A DNA stretch of 64,000 nt from Methanothermococcus okinawensis IH1 (GTDB taxonomy: Archaea; AGJL01; Methanococci; Methanococcales; Methanococcaceae): the NCBI RefSeq assembly GCF_000179575.2, contig NC_015636.1, forward strand, positions 1,527,495 through 1,591,494, read 5' to 3'. Within the stretch, counting starts at the first letter, position 1. Every line of letters starts with the position of its first letter. Made by a program: the position numbers and the translations under genes. Under the pieces are notes generated by a model that did no database searches, was not told where the DNA came from, and saw nothing but the letters and a program-made list of their open reading frames with translations. Of this stretch, positions 41,097-51,826 are shown piece after piece.

Positions 41097-41807
41097 TTAT
41101 TTATTGTCTGAACCACAAGTCCATACGGTCTTAAAGAAATCAAATGCTTCTGCTATTTTACTTAAATCCTCAGGAGGAACTGCAAAAATCATCTCTTCAT
41201 CTGCAACTTTTGCGTATTTTCTTGAACCGTTGCATCCTAATGTTGCATTAGGAACTCCTCTAAGTTTTACAGCTGCTACTGCATCTGCACAAAGTGATTG
41301 GATACCTGCAAAATCCGCCTGGAATCTTCCGCCTTCTTTGTATAATAATCCCTGAGCCAATCTTAATCCAAATTTAGGTTCTACAAGGAATACAACTGAA
41401 TCTGGAATAAAGTCTGCATCACCTAATGGAGCATAGACACTTGCATACATAGGTTCTTTTACTTTTGGTATGGCTTCATAAGTTTTCATTGCAGCTTCAT
41501 CTGTTGAGAAATTACCTAATTTTTTATATAATTTTCCTGTTGCAAGTGGTTCTGGTGGATTTTGAAGAAGTCCCATTGCATAGGCTCCTCCTTTACATAA
41601 ATGATTATCGATAGTAGCATAAAATTTTTTATTTTCTTTTCTTGCTTTTTGTATCATTTCACAGTGCCTTAATTCTCCATCTAACTTTTCGTATCCCTCA
41701 GGTATTTCATCCTCGGACTTTACTAATTTAACTGCAACTGCTGGATATTTTAATCCCATCATATTTTGAATTTTTTTACCGAGCTCATTCATTTCTTTTA
41801 TATTCAT
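41097..41807 (-). CDS. DUF169 family protein
   Basis: About 236 residues. YPAVAVKLVKSEDEIPEGYEK, LRHCEMIQKARKENKKFYATIDNHLCKGGAYAMGL and the C-terminal GIQSLCADAVAAVKLRGVPNATLGCNGSRKYAK are typical of DUF169, a family in methanogens and anaerobes with several conserved Cys and no proven function. I use the ATG at 41807 after GGTGATATA. It is the upstream neighbour of the small thioredoxin on the same strand, 69 bases away. Confidence 0.85.
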   Translation of the reverse strand: MNIKEMNELGKKIQNMMGLKYPAVAVKLVKSEDEIPEGYEKLDGELRHCEMIQKARKENKKFYATIDNHLCKGGAYAMGLLQNPPEPLATGKLYKKLGNFSTDEAAMKTYEAIPKVKEPMYASVYAPLGDADFIPDSVVFLVEPKFGLRLAQGLLYKEGGRFQADFAGIQSLCADAVAAVKLRGVPNATLGCNGSRKYAKVADEEMIFAVPPEDLSKIAEAFDFFKTVWTCGSDNK

Positions 41808-42189
41808 TATATCACCCATTTTGGTTGTAAATATACATGTGTTATTTAAGATATTTAAATGTTAGTTATACATGGTAATTATACATAATATTATTTACGA
41901 TATTCATGGTTATGTATTTCACATACACTACTATAAACAACTATCTTATATATAAAGTTTTCGATTTAAAAAATGAAAAATAAAAATAAAAAAATTAATA
42001 CCTCATACTAAAATGAGAATATAAATAAATTATTTTTTGTTTATTCAGATAATATGTTGAATTGGTTTTATATAACATTTATATATTAATTTGCATATTA
42101 CTATCTTAAATAAAATTTGATTGTAAATTTTATAATATCAAAAACTAATTAAGAAGGATAAGTATGAATTATTATTTTTTGGTGATTGC
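41808..42189. other. A+T-rich divergent intergenic region
   Basis: 382 bases with no open frame of note. A minus-strand TATA-like element (CTTATATATAAAG, 41945-41957) could serve the DUF169 gene, and T/A-rich stretches near 42067-42090 could serve the gene to the right. Nothing else is visible. Confidence 0.5.
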
Positions 42190-43212
42190 ATGGATGTATG
42201 GATTGATTTAACAAACTCACCTCATGTTCATTATTTTTCTCAACTCATAAAAAAATTTGAAAAGGAAGGGATTGATTACTTTATAACATTGCGAAAATTT
42301 CAAAGTTTGGAAAATATCATTAAACTTTACAATCACATGAGCAATTACATTTCAATCGGAGCTCATGGGGATAGTCTTGAGGAAAAGTTGATAAACTCGG
42401 CAAAACGAATAATTGAATTAACAAAGATTATAAAGGATAATAAACCAAAAGTAGCCATTACAAAACATTCCGTAGAGCTCCCAAGAGTGGCATTTGGATT
42501 AAATATACCTTCTATTTTTATAGTGGATAATGAATATGCCGATGCTCAAAATAGATTAACCTTACCCATTGTAAATAATATCATAGCTCCTGAGGGCATA
42601 AATAAAACTATTTTAAGAAAACAGGGGGGGAGAAATTTTTTAACATTTGACGGCACCTGCGAAGTTGCAAATGTAAATTCAAGATTAAAAAATATTTTAC
42701 CATTAAATAGGAATATAGTGGATGAATTAGGATTAAATAAAGAGCTTCCAATTATTGTAATGAGGTCAAGTCCAAATTCATCGTATTGTAACGGTAAAAA
42801 AGATATTTTACCAGATATAATTAAAAGATTACATAAAAAAATAGACTGTAATATTGTAGTATTTCCAAGAACCAAAAAACAGGAAAATTTATATCGTTCC
42901 CTTGATGTTGTTGTTCCAAAAACTATCGACTCCATATCACTGCTTTATTATGCAGATGCTATGATTGGTGCAGGAGGAACAATGAACAGAGAAGCTGCTG
43001 TGCTTGGAGTTCCAACAGTTTCCTGTTATCCTGAAAACATACTTGGTGTAGATAAATATTTAATAAAAAGGGGGAGGATGATTCATACAAAATCCGTTAA
43101 TAGAATAATTGATTATGTTTTAAACAATCTTGGAAAAAGAAATAACACTATAACATTAGAAGACCCTACGGATTTGATGTTTGAAAAGGTTTGTGAATGC
43201 TTAAAAAGATAA
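42190..43212 (+). CDS. DUF354 family protein, glycosyltransferase-like
   Basis: 340 residues. MDVWIDLTNSPHVHYFSQLI and the C-terminal DSISLLYYADAMIGAGGTMNREAAVLGVPTVSCYPE are the hallmarks of DUF354, which has a GT-B fold similar to UDP-GlcNAc 2-epimerases and MurG. A surface-polysaccharide or lipid role is inferred from the fold only. The start follows TTGGTGATTGC. Confidence 0.85.
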   Translation: MDVWIDLTNSPHVHYFSQLIKKFEKEGIDYFITLRKFQSLENIIKLYNHMSNYISIGAHGDSLEEKLINSAKRIIELTKIIKDNKPKVAITKHSVELPRVAFGLNIPSIFIVDNEYADAQNRLTLPIVNNIIAPEGINKTILRKQGGRNFLTFDGTCEVANVNSRLKNILPLNRNIVDELGLNKELPIIVMRSSPNSSYCNGKKDILPDIIKRLHKKIDCNIVVFPRTKKQENLYRSLDVVVPKTIDSISLLYYADAMIGAGGTMNREAAVLGVPTVSCYPENILGVDKYLIKRGRMIHTKSVNRIIDYVLNNLGKRNNTITLEDPTDLMFEKVCECLKR

Positions 43213-43526
43213 TAAAATTTTAACCTAATAGACATTTAAAATATTATGGTTAAAAGTATATATTGTGAATGATACATATAGATAAAATATTATAATAGAT
43301 AAAAAAACATATTTAGATTTTATTAAAACTTACATAATTTAAGATTATTTATTTAGGGCGGGTCATTTTGTATATTCTTTAAATATTAACACCGATATTT
43401 AACAAATTTAATCATTTCCATATAAATGAAAATTAAAAAGTTAATGGAAACGAATTATTATGACCCACACTAGATTATTTATTATTAAACTTATTAAGTA
43501 TTATTGCAAAATAAAAGGTAATATCC
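43213..43526. other. intergenic region upstream of queC
   Basis: 314 bases without a gene. Most is A+T-rich. The part from 43356 to 43470 has short G+C-rich elements that can pair, described as a separate candidate RNA. Confidence 0.6.
43360..43466 (+). ncRNA. candidate structured RNA upstream of queC
   Basis: Three perfect stems nest in 107 bases: an outer stem GGGTCAT (43360-43366) with ATGACCC (43460-43466), a hairpin AAATAT (43381-43386) with ATATTT (43395-43400), and a hairpin TTTCCAT (43415-43421) with ATGGAAA (43444-43450). Together they would form a three-way junction. It ends 60 bases before queC. No tRNA or C/D-box hallmark is present. It could be a leader element or a free RNA; the strand is assumed. 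Confidence 0.35.
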
Positions 43527-44228
43527 ATGAAAGCAGTATGTATTTTAAGCGGTGGTTTGGATTCTGTTGTATCTATGATGGTGGCAAAAAAAGAAACTTC
43601 AAAATTATACGCCATAACATTTGACTATGGCCAAAGGGCCGTGTTAAGGGAAATAAATGCTTCAAAAAAAGTATCTGAAATATTAGGAGCTCAGCACAAA
43701 GTCATCAAACTTCCATTTATAAAAGAATTTAGCAACAGTGCCTTAACCAAAGATAAGAATATACCTACCATAAAAGAGCATGAGCTCGACAACATAGAAA
43801 AAGCCACTGAAACTATGAAATCTGTATGGGTGCCTGCAAGAAACATGATTTTATTTTCAATAGCATCGGGATTTGCGGAATTTATCGGAGCTGATGAGAT
43901 ATATACAGGATTAAACAGAGAAGAGGGCACAACATTTCCAGATAATACCAAGGAGTTCATAGATAGATTTAACAATGTGTTAGAATATGGAACATTAAAC
44001 AAGGTTAAAATGAGAGCTCCGTTATATAATCTAAATAAAACTGAAATTGTTAAACTTGGAAAGAAACTTGAAAAGGATTTGGGTTTAGAGGTTTTAAAAT
44101 ATAGTTATTCCTGCTATCGTGATAATGGTGAAGACTTTTTACACTGCGGAAAATGTGAAAGTTGCATGAGAAGAAAGAGGGCATTTAAAGAAGCAGGTAT
44201 AAATGACCCCACAAAATATTTGGAGTAA
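43527..44228 (+). CDS. queC: 7-cyano-7-deazaguanine synthase QueC
   Basis: Converts 7-carboxy-7-deazaguanine to preQ0 with ATP and ammonia. 233 residues with the PP-loop SGGLDSVVSMM (8-18), FDYGQRAVLREI, VPARNMILFSIA and the C-terminal zinc site SCYRDNGEDFLHCGKCESCMRRKRAF. PreQ0 is the substrate of TgtA at 20.3 kb. The start follows AAGGTAATATCC. Confidence 0.95.
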   Translation: MKAVCILSGGLDSVVSMMVAKKETSKLYAITFDYGQRAVLREINASKKVSEILGAQHKVIKLPFIKEFSNSALTKDKNIPTIKEHELDNIEKATETMKSVWVPARNMILFSIASGFAEFIGADEIYTGLNREEGTTFPDNTKEFIDRFNNVLEYGTLNKVKMRAPLYNLNKTEIVKLGKKLEKDLGLEVLKYSYSCYRDNGEDFLHCGKCESCMRRKRAFKEAGINDPTKYLE

Positions 44229-44336
44229 AAAATTAATATATAAAAAATTATATTATACAAAAATACATTGTTATATATTATTTTATTATTATATATTATT
44301 TTATTATTTTATAATATTAAAATTATGGTGATAAAA

Positions 44337-44945
44337 ATGTATATTGGTAGATTTTTAGTAGTGGGAAAAACTGAAAATGGGAAGCCTTTTGTATTGTATA
44401 GGGTTTCAAGCAGAAGTTTTCCAAATAGAAAAGCTGTTTTAAAGAATAATATAGTATCAATTATACCAGATAATTTAAACGAAATATTTTCCAATCCTTA
44501 TATCACCTATAACTGTATAAATGTAGTAGGTAATACCATAGTTGCAACAAACGGTTCTCACACTGATGTAATAGCCGACAAAATTAAACTTGGTCTTCCA
44601 ATAAGGGATGCATTGGCATATTCATTGATTACTATGGATTATGAAAAGGATGACTATAATACTCCAAGAATAGCAGTAGTTTTAAATGAAAATGAGGTAT
44701 ATATGGGATATGTTAAAGATTCAGATATTAGAGTAAAAAAAATTTCACTTGAAAATGGCAAAGGATTTTATTTAGGAGTATATAACGCATGTGATATTAA
44801 CGAATATCAAAAAATAGATATATGTGGAGAAAAACCAGAGGAGATTTGTAAATACATAATGGAACATGGAGAATTTGAATATCCTGTATGCTGTGCAGCA
44901 GCAGTTATTGATAAGGAGATAAAAATAGAAACATATAATAAATAG
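44337..44945 (+). CDS. purO: IMP cyclohydrolase PurO (archaeal type)
   Basis: Last step of IMP synthesis. About 202 residues with [43 protein letters not shown] and [13 protein letters not shown], the conserved blocks of archaeal PurO, unrelated to bacterial PurH. I use the ATG at 44337 after GGTGATAAAA; a frame open from 44268 adds only a hydrophobic stretch encoded by leader sequence. Confidence 0.93.
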   Translation: MYIGRFLVVGKTENGKPFVLYRVSSRSFPNRKAVLKNNIVSIIPDNLNEIFSNPYITYNCINVVGNTIVATNGSHTDVIADKIKLGLPIRDALAYSLITMDYEKDDYNTPRIAVVLNENEVYMGYVKDSDIRVKKISLENGKGFYLGVYNACDINEYQKIDICGEKPEEICKYIMEHGEFEYPVCCAAAVIDKEIKIETYNK

Positions 44946-45065
44946 ATAAATAGGTTAAAGAAGTTATATTTTTACATAAATAATTTATATTGGACACATA
45001 ATTTTATATTTATCATTTTATTATTCATATTCTATTATTCTATTTTAAAATAAATAGGTGTATTT

Positions 45066-46001
45066 ATGTTTATACCGGCACATATTACGGGTTTTTTTAA
45101 AATATATAAGGACAAAGACCTGTTAAAAACAGGTTCAACAGGAGCAGGCATTACATTGAATAAGGGAGTTTCTACAAATATTGTTGAAGGAAACGAAGAG
45201 ATATATTTTAACGGCGATAAAACACAATTATGCCCTACAATTGAAGTGATTAAAAACTGTATGAATTATTTAAATCATACTAACTTGAACACACAGAAAT
45301 CCAACAGATTGAATAAAAATAATAAAATAAAATATAAATTAAGTAATAAATTAGATAATAACTTCAATAATCTAAATGAATTTAATTATAATATAATCCA
45401 TAAATCAGATTTTCCATTGGGATGTGGATTGGGCACATCGGGTGCTTGTGCATTGGGTGTATCCTACGAACTATGCAAAATTTACAATGCAGAATCAAAA
45501 ATTTTAGAATTTGCACATGGTGCAGAGGTAAAATGCGGAACTGGACTTGGGGATGTTGTTGCACAATATACAGGAGGTTTTGTAATACGAAAAAAACCAG
45601 GATTGCCTTTAAATGTGGAAAAAATAAATATAAAAAATATCAATAATTATAATGTAGTTGTTGAGATACTTGGAAAAAAAGAAACTAACAAAATTATTAA
45701 CAATGCCGATTGGATTAACAAGATAAATAATGTATCAGATAATCTTCTACAAAAACTGTTAAAAAATCCTACATTAAAAAACTTTATGAGCTTATCATAT
45801 ACTTTTGCAAAAGATACAGGTCTTGCAACAGATAAAATTATATCACTTTGTGATGATTTGAGTTTTACTATTGGGAGCTCCCAAGCTATGCTTGGAAATA
45901 CTGTATTTTGTATATGTGAAGATAAAGATTTAAATGATGTATTGTCCATATTGAATAATCCTATCGTATGTAAAATATATAATGAGGGAAATTATGAGTG
46001 A
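45066..46001 (+). CDS. pantoate kinase
   Basis: GHMP-family kinase of archaeal coenzyme A synthesis (phosphorylates pantoate). 311 residues. [31 protein letters not shown] is the family N-terminus, [19 protein letters not shown] the ATP loop, [14 protein letters not shown] the second conserved block. An Asn/Lys-rich insertion of about 35 residues sits near 80-115. The start follows AGGTGTATTT. Its last codons overlap the metG start by eight bases, so the two are coupled. Confidence 0.9.
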   Translation: MFIPAHITGFFKIYKDKDLLKTGSTGAGITLNKGVSTNIVEGNEEIYFNGDKTQLCPTIEVIKNCMNYLNHTNLNTQKSNRLNKNNKIKYKLSNKLDNNFNNLNEFNYNIIHKSDFPLGCGLGTSGACALGVSYELCKIYNAESKILEFAHGAEVKCGTGLGDVVAQYTGGFVIRKKPGLPLNVEKINIKNINNYNVVVEILGKKETNKIINNADWINKINNVSDNLLQKLLKNPTLKNFMSLSYTFAKDTGLATDKIISLCDDLSFTIGSSQAMLGNTVFCICEDKDLNDVLSILNNPIVCKIYNEGNYE

Positions 46002-48069
46002 AAAATACCTTATAACAACGGCTTTGGCATATACCAATGGACCTCTTCATTTAGGACATGCAAGAAGCACATATATTCCTGCTGACATTATGAGGAGATA
46101 TTTAAAATTAAATAAAAAGGATGTAATCCATGTTGGTGGAACAGATAATCATGGTGTTCCTATTACAATTACAGCAGAAAAAGAAGGAGTTAAACCTGAG
46201 GATATTGTAAATAAATATCATAATGAAATAAAGAGAGATTTGGATAACTTAAATATAGAGTTTGATAGCTATGGAAAAACTCACAGCGATATTCATATAA
46301 AAACAGCTCAGGAGTTCTATTTAAAACTTAAAGAAAATGGATATATCTATGAAAAAGAGATAGAGCAGTTTTACTGTCCTAAATGTAATAGATTTTTGGC
46401 AGATAGGTATGTGGAAGGAATTTGTCCATTCTGTGGTGGTGAGGCAAGAGGAGACCACTGCGAAGTTTGTGGAAGGCACCTTGAACCAACCGAGCTCATA
46501 AACCCGTACTGTGTAAATTGCAATACAACCCCTGAACTTAGAAAAACCATACATAGATTCTTTAAATTGAGTGCATTATCCGATGATTTAAGAAGGTATG
46601 TTGAGAGCTCCGACATGCCCGAGCATGTGAAGAATATGGCATACAGTTGGATAAAGGAGCTCCATGATTGGGACATATCGAGAGATATAGACTGGGGCGT
46701 TCCAATTCCCGATAGTGAAAATCAGGTAATGTATGTATGGCTAGAAGCACCAATTGGTTATATCTCATTTACCAAGCAATTAGGGGAAGTTTGGAAGGAT
46801 TATTGGCTAAAAAAAGATAAAGAAAATAGTAATGGCAAAAATAATAATGTAAAAATATGGCATTTTATTGGAAAGGATATAACAGTTCATCACTCGGTAT
46901 TTTGGCCAGGTATGTTAATTGCCAACGGTGAATATAACCTTCCATCATCGGTAATAAGTGGTGGTTATTTAACACTTGAAGGAAGAAAGATGAGCACAAG
47001 TAAGAAATGGGTTGTTTGGGTAGATGATTTTGTTAAATATTTTGATTCCGATTATTTAAGATATTTCTTGATGGTAAATGCACCGTTGAATAGAGACTGT
47101 GATTTTTCATTTGATGAATTCCAGAAGAGGATAAACACAGAGTTAATAGCCATAATAGGAAACTTCACACACAGAGCTCTTGTATTTTCACACAGAAAAT
47201 TTAAGGAAATTCCTATTGTTGATGAGGAAAACCTCAAAGATGAGGATAAAGAACTGATAAGTAGATGTAAAGAAACTGTTAAAAAGGTAGATAATCACAT
47301 AATGGAATTTAACTTTAAGGATGCTTTAATGGGTGTTGTTCATCTTGCAAAAGATGGAAATAATTACTTCCAGAAGATGGAACCTTGGACTGTGGAAAAT
47401 GAAAACAGATTAAGAGAAATATTATATACCTGTGCGGTAGTTGTAAAGCATATACTTTATTTACTTTATCCATTCATGCCTAATAAATCTATGAAACTTC
47501 TCGATTTAATGAATGAAGAGCTTGATTTAGAAATTAGAGGAAACAAATTGAAAAAGCCAAAGGTTGTATTTGCAAAAATTGAAGACGATAAAATTAAGAT
47601 GGTTAAGGAAAAACTATTAAAATCAAAAGATACTAATGAAAAAGAGAAAAATGAAAAAGAAACAAAGAATAAAGAAAATATAAAAGAAATAAAAAATAAA
47701 GAAAAAAGTAAAAAAATTAAAAAAATAAATGAAAAAGGTGATTCTATGGATTTAATAAGTATTGATGACTTTGCTAAAATTGAATTAAGAATTGGGCAGA
47801 TTTTAGAGGCAGAGGAAGTGCCAAAATCTAAAAAATTATTAAAATTAATTGTCGATATTGGCGATGAAAAAAGACAGGTTGTTGCAGGTATAAAAGGACA
47901 CTATGAACCATCGGAGCTCGTAGGTAAAAAAATTGTATTGGTATGCAATCTAAAACCTGCTAAATTATGTGGCGTAGAATCACAAGGTATGGTTTTAGCC
48001 GCAGGGGACGATGTTGTAGCCCTTTTAACACCAGATAAGGATGTTCCAGTGGGAAGCAAAATACAGTAA
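45994..48069 (+). CDS. metG: methionyl-tRNA synthetase with fused tRNA-binding domain
   Basis: 691 residues. Class I signatures [15 protein letters not shown] (HIGH-type) and [10 protein letters not shown] (KMSKS-type) are present, and four Cys pairs between about 125 and 170 form two zinc knuckles (CPKC, CPFC, CEVC, CVNC). After the anticodon domain a 45-residue Lys/Glu/Asn linker leads to a C-terminal EMAP-like tRNA-binding domain ([20 protein letters not shown] to GMVLAAGDD). A full ribosome binding site GGTGAT (47737-47742) and ATG (47746) lie in frame at the start of that domain. The gene start is ATG 45994 after GAGGGAAATT. Confidence 0.95.
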   Translation: MSEKYLITTALAYTNGPLHLGHARSTYIPADIMRRYLKLNKKDVIHVGGTDNHGVPITITAEKEGVKPEDIVNKYHNEIKRDLDNLNIEFDSYGKTHSDIHIKTAQEFYLKLKENGYIYEKEIEQFYCPKCNRFLADRYVEGICPFCGGEARGDHCEVCGRHLEPTELINPYCVNCNTTPELRKTIHRFFKLSALSDDLRRYVESSDMPEHVKNMAYSWIKELHDWDISRDIDWGVPIPDSENQVMYVWLEAPIGYISFTKQLGEVWKDYWLKKDKENSNGKNNNVKIWHFIGKDITVHHSVFWPGMLIANGEYNLPSSVISGGYLTLEGRKMSTSKKWVVWVDDFVKYFDSDYLRYFLMVNAPLNRDCDFSFDEFQKRINTELIAIIGNFTHRALVFSHRKFKEIPIVDEENLKDEDKELISRCKETVKKVDNHIMEFNFKDALMGVVHLAKDGNNYFQKMEPWTVENENRLREILYTCAVVVKHILYLLYPFMPNKSMKLLDLMNEELDLEIRGNKLKKPKVVFAKIEDDKIKMVKEKLLKSKDTNEKEKNEKETKNKENIKEIKNKEKSKKIKKINEKGDSMDLISIDDFAKIELRIGQILEAEEVPKSKKLLKLIVDIGDEKRQVVAGIKGHYEPSELVGKKIVLVCNLKPAKLCGVESQGMVLAAGDDVVALLTPDKDVPVGSKIQ
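47737..47748 (+). promoter_or_regulatory. internal ribosome binding site and start inside metG
   Basis: GGTGATTCTATG is the window's standard translation start and is in frame with metG. Starting at 47746 would give a 107-residue stand-alone tRNA-binding protein, the size of the separate MetG beta subunit of other methanogens. Confidence 0.55.
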
Positions 48070-48095
48070 ATAATAAAATTTATTATTTTTTCTTT
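48069..48095. terminator. hairpin and T-run between metG and moaA
   Basis: AATAATAAA (48069-48077) pairs with TTTATTATT (48079-48087) and is followed by a T-run, right after the metG stop. With moaA converging 43 bases on, this is the likely transcription end. The stem is A-T only, so T-tract termination may matter more than the hairpin. Confidence 0.45.
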
Positions 48096-48129
48096 TTATT
48101 TTTTATATTTTTTAATATTATATTTTAAA

Positions 48130-49023
48130 TTATGCTTTAAAATAAGGTTCTCTCCTGTTGATGCATTCAATAAAACATTTTTCAATATCTTCTCCATTTC
48201 TTAAAGGAGTTAAAATATCAACTAAATTATCATCTCTAAGTAGGCAGGGTTTTAAAAATCCATCATGAGTTAATCTAATCCTTGTGCAATGACTGCAAAA
48301 TTCTGTATTATCCATAGGTCTTACAAATTCTATTTCTAAACCATTAACTAAATATTTCTTTCTGTTCTGCATGAATTTCCTAGTAATTACCTTATCGCAC
48401 TGTTCTGCTATTTTATTTTCTATTGGGGTTATATCTACATGGTATTTTTTCAAATGTTCATTTAAAGGTATAAATTCTATTATCTGCAAAATAGCACCGA
48501 GCTCCCTACAATAGTTCATTAAATCATCTAAATCTTCAACTGTATTACTAAGTGCCAAGTAATTAATTTTTAAAGGGGTTAGTCCTACATTTATTGCTTC
48601 TTTTACGCCCCTTTTTACCTTTTCAAGGTCTCCGCAGTATGTTATTTTTTTATATTTTTCTGGATTAAGGGTATCTATACTAACATTTACTCTATTAAGA
48701 CCTGCATCCTTTAACTTTTGAGCACATTCTTCTAAAAAAATGCCATTGGTAGTTAGTGAAATATCTTTCAGATTATCATCTGAAATACTTTCAATTATTT
48801 GAGGTAAATCATTTCTTAAAAGTGGTTCTCCCCCTGAGATTTTTACCTTTTTTATGCCAAATTTAAGAGATGTTTTTACAATTTTTCCGAGCTCCGATGG
48901 TGTCATCAAATTAATATTTTCACTATCATGCCCTTCTCTATGACAATAAAAACACTTTAAATTACATTTTGGAGTTATTGAAATTCTTAGGGACCTTATT
49001 TCTCTACCAAATCGGTCTTTCAT
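48130..49023 (-). CDS. moaA: GTP 3',8-cyclase MoaA
   Basis: First step of molybdopterin synthesis. 297 residues. N-terminal radical SAM cluster ISITPKCNLKCFYCHREG (CxxxCxxC), KISGGEPLLRNDL, LTTNG, and the second 4Fe-4S site with CSHCTRIRLTHDGFLKPCLL. It ends shorter than bacterial MoaA and lacks the GG tail, as in methanococcal forms. The start follows AAGTGATATT. Confidence 0.93.
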   Translation of the reverse strand: MKDRFGREIRSLRISITPKCNLKCFYCHREGHDSENINLMTPSELGKIVKTSLKFGIKKVKISGGEPLLRNDLPQIIESISDDNLKDISLTTNGIFLEECAQKLKDAGLNRVNVSIDTLNPEKYKKITYCGDLEKVKRGVKEAINVGLTPLKINYLALSNTVEDLDDLMNYCRELGAILQIIEFIPLNEHLKKYHVDITPIENKIAEQCDKVITRKFMQNRKKYLVNGLEIEFVRPMDNTEFCSHCTRIRLTHDGFLKPCLLRDDNLVDILTPLRNGEDIEKCFIECINRREPYFKA

Positions 49024-49270
49024 AATATCACTTTAATATATAAATTATATAAATTAAATTTAAGTATTATTGGCTATTAATTACTATTATCTATTAATTA
49101 CTATTAACTTATTTAAACTTAATTAAGTGGATATGATAAATAGGTAGATTAAGATATAATATAAAAAAGAATTAATTCATGTTAATTTACTAATAAAAAT
49201 AAGAATAAAATAATAACTAAAATAAACTAAGTAGTAAAAATATTATTAAAAAATAAAAAAGATTAGTTAT

Positions 49271-49972
49271 TTATTCCTTTTTCTCTTCATTTTTTTCTTC
49301 TTTTTTCTTTAAAAAAGTATCTACGAATGATACCTTTTCAACACCAAGTCTTTTTATAATTTCATTGGCTATTGCCATTTTAATCATTTGAAGATTTTTC
49401 ATAAATACAGTATTTTCTGGGAGATTTATTGTAGCTGTATTTTTTGTTAATTTTATCTTTACATCGTCTGTATTTGTTCTTGGCATATATAATTTTATTA
49501 ATTCTTTAACAATCTCTTCTGGTTCTTCAACAACTTCTTCGACTTTTAAAACATACTTCACAGGTTTTCCAGCTAATTCGTGGTTAAAATCAACTAAAAC
49601 TCTTCCACCATTCACGCTTGCGACTTTTCCAACATTTCCATCAATGGTAATTGGCATTCCAACAACGGGATTTACCTTGTGTTTTTTAAATTCTTTAATT
49701 GAAACAATTTTAACTTTTGAAGGGTCTCTTTTACCAAATGCTTTTTCAGGAGGTAATTCTAACTCTCTCTCTTCTCCAACTTCCATTTCCAACAATGCTT
49801 CATCTAAACCAGGAACTAACATGCCTGAACCTACTGAAACAGTAACTGGTCCATATATCATTGTTGGGCTGTATATGCCTTCTTTTTTAGCCAATTCTTC
49901 ATCTGTGGTGTCAAACAATTTTCCATTTACATATCCATTATAACTTATCTTTACGAGTTTTCCTTTTTCCAT
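49271..49972 (-). CDS. FKBP-type (SlyD-like) peptidyl-prolyl isomerase
   Basis: 233 residues. The FKBP core ([49 protein letters not shown]) is interrupted by an IF chaperone insert ([36 protein letters not shown]). An archaeal C-terminal extension and a Lys/Glu tail follow. It folds nascent proteins in the cytoplasm. The start follows AAGGTGTGATTAG. It has no GAGCTC site. Confidence 0.92.
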   Translation of the reverse strand: MEKGKLVKISYNGYVNGKLFDTTDEELAKKEGIYSPTMIYGPVTVSVGSGMLVPGLDEALLEMEVGEERELELPPEKAFGKRDPSKVKIVSIKEFKKHKVNPVVGMPITIDGNVGKVASVNGGRVLVDFNHELAGKPVKYVLKVEEVVEEPEEIVKELIKLYMPRTNTDDVKIKLTKNTATINLPENTVFMKNLQMIKMAIANEIIKRLGVEKVSFVDTFLKKKEEKNEEKKE

Positions 49973-50200
49973 CTAATCACACCTTTTAGTTTATTTAAGA
50001 TATATCCGTTTTTAATGAACTTTTGAATAAGCAAATAAAATATATATAACCACTATATATAATTTTTCAAAAACTAGTTAAATTAAGTAATGTAATATTT
50101 TTTTTATTTATTTTTAGATATTTCTTAATTATTTTTTATTTTATTTTTTATGGTTATTACTTATATATTATTTTTTATATAATTTTTTATATTTTTATAT

Positions 50201-51164
50201 GAGCATGGTGCATAATTCATACATTTGAATTTACACCCTAACTTCTTTAATCCTTATGAATGGATTAACATAAGTTTTTAATGTATAAATAGCTAATACT
50301 TGTGCCACTGCAACTGATAACATGCAGAAAATGTATTTCTTCTTAAAACCTTTAATGTTCGTCCAGAATCTGTTCATAATCTGGTTTTTTACTATTGAAT
50401 TCAGTTGTTCTATTCGTTTTCTCATGTTTGCAAATTTTTTATTCATTTTCCTTTTCTTATCTTTACCTAATCTTCTTGGATTGTCCAGTTCCTAACATAA
50501 CACCATGAACTTGCCATGCTGTTAGTTTTAAATTCTTACAATCATAGGCAGAATCTGCACTACCATATTTTACAGGAGATAATAAACTTTCAGAAACAGT
50601 TACATCATGAATATTGGCTTTAGTAAATTCTGCCCTTAATGGCACTAAGTGTTCATCACAGGATAAGTGTAATTTAAATCCTACAAACCTTCCCTTGCTA
50701 TTATATCCTACCTCACTATCCTCATCTTCCTCATCGATTATAGGCGTAGAATCCATTACAAGCCATTTAGAATCATTCAAACATAAGTAAGTATCACCCA
50801 ATAAGGAAGTTAGTTCCTTTAATTCTTTGTCTAACGATTTTTTTCCACCTATATATGGTTGTTCTATGTGGAACTGCATCAAAGCCCAACTCCTTTGAAA
50901 TGTCAGGATTCTTCTTTAAATGTCTCCATAACTCCCTAGTGTAATGTAATCCTTTTAAAACTCCATAAACTAACAATCTCAACTTAAGTACTAACTCATA
51001 ACCATTAGGTCCTCTACGATTTGGTTGCTTGATTTTATCAGTAAGGTATTTATCTATTGAAGTAATAACTATTTCAACAGGATTCATTTTTGTCACTTTT
51101 TTGATTTTTATTTGGACTATACTCACTTTCTTATATTTAAGTTTTTTAATTATGCACCACACTC
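50201..51164 (-). mobile_element. IS5-like insertion sequence, copy 3 of 3
   Basis: 964 bp, matching copies 1 and 2 in length, ends and coding content, on the minus strand like copy 2. Its right end stops eight bases short of the ankyrin gene's stop codon. The right flank begins with the 13-bp repeat that also precedes copy 2; the left flank (TTTTTATAT) has no match on the right. Confidence 0.93.
50231..51087 (-). pseudogene. IS5-like transposase in three frames (copy 3)
   Basis: The same three segments and the same two +1 shifts as copies 1 and 2, with identical translated parts. Catalytic Asp, Asp and Glu segments are all present but in three different frames. Confidence 0.85.
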
Positions 51165-51177
51165 TTTAGTTACTATT
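51165..51177. repeat. 13-bp direct repeat adjoining IS copy 3
   Basis: TTTAGTTACTATT starts at the base after the IS and includes the stop codon of the ankyrin gene. It pairs with 23748-23760 beside IS copy 2. Confidence 0.85.
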
Positions 51178-51583
51178 CATAAAGATGTTTTGTTCCTTCG
51201 GTGTCTGCTCCATGTTCTATTAGTATTTTAACAATATCTGGTTGGATATAATCCTCTGCCACCATAATAGCAGTTAATCCAAAATTATCTTTTATATTTA
51301 CATCTGCACCATTTTCTATTAATAATTTTGCTATTTTTGTATAGCTGAGCTCTATGGCTGACATCAATGGTGTTCTTCCTATACGATTTCTTATATTTAC
51401 ATCTGCACCATTTTCTATTAACAATTTAACGATGTCGTAATGATTTTGTGAGGTAGCTGCCATAAGTGGAGTTCCTCCAAATCTATTTTTGGCATTTACA
51501 TTTGCTCCTTTTTTTAATAATTCCTTTACCTTATCAATATCTCCATTTTCTGATGCTTCTATTAGCTCCATATCTATATCCAT
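51173..51583 (-). CDS. ankyrin-repeat protein
   Basis: 136 residues, almost entirely four ankyrin repeats. Three carry the GAD/GANVN turn: KELLKKGANVNAKNRFGGTP, KLLIENGADVNIRNRIGRTP and KLLIENGADVNIKDNFGLTA. The last is KILIEHGADTEGTKHLYE. Such proteins bind partners; none can be named here. The start follows AGGTGATATT. The IS copy 3 ends just beyond its stop, so the gene is intact but has lost its native downstream sequence. Confidence 0.9.
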   Translation of the reverse strand: MDIDMELIEASENGDIDKVKELLKKGANVNAKNRFGGTPLMAATSQNHYDIVKLLIENGADVNIRNRIGRTPLMSAIELSYTKIAKLLIENGADVNIKDNFGLTAIMVAEDYIQPDIVKILIEHGADTEGTKHLYE

Positions 51584-51826
51584 AATATCACCTATTTTTT
51601 AGGAAGTAATATTCCTTTATAATATATAAAAAAAGGAATTATAATTCCTATATGTTATTATAATTTTAAGTTATATATAAATGTTTTTTTATATAATTTA
51701 AATTAATAAATATAAAAATAAATATAAAAATAATAAAAGTGTTAAAAAAGTTAAAATTTGAAATATAATTAAAAAATAAATATAAAAATAATATGAAAAA
51801 TATATAAATGAAAAATGAGGTTATTT

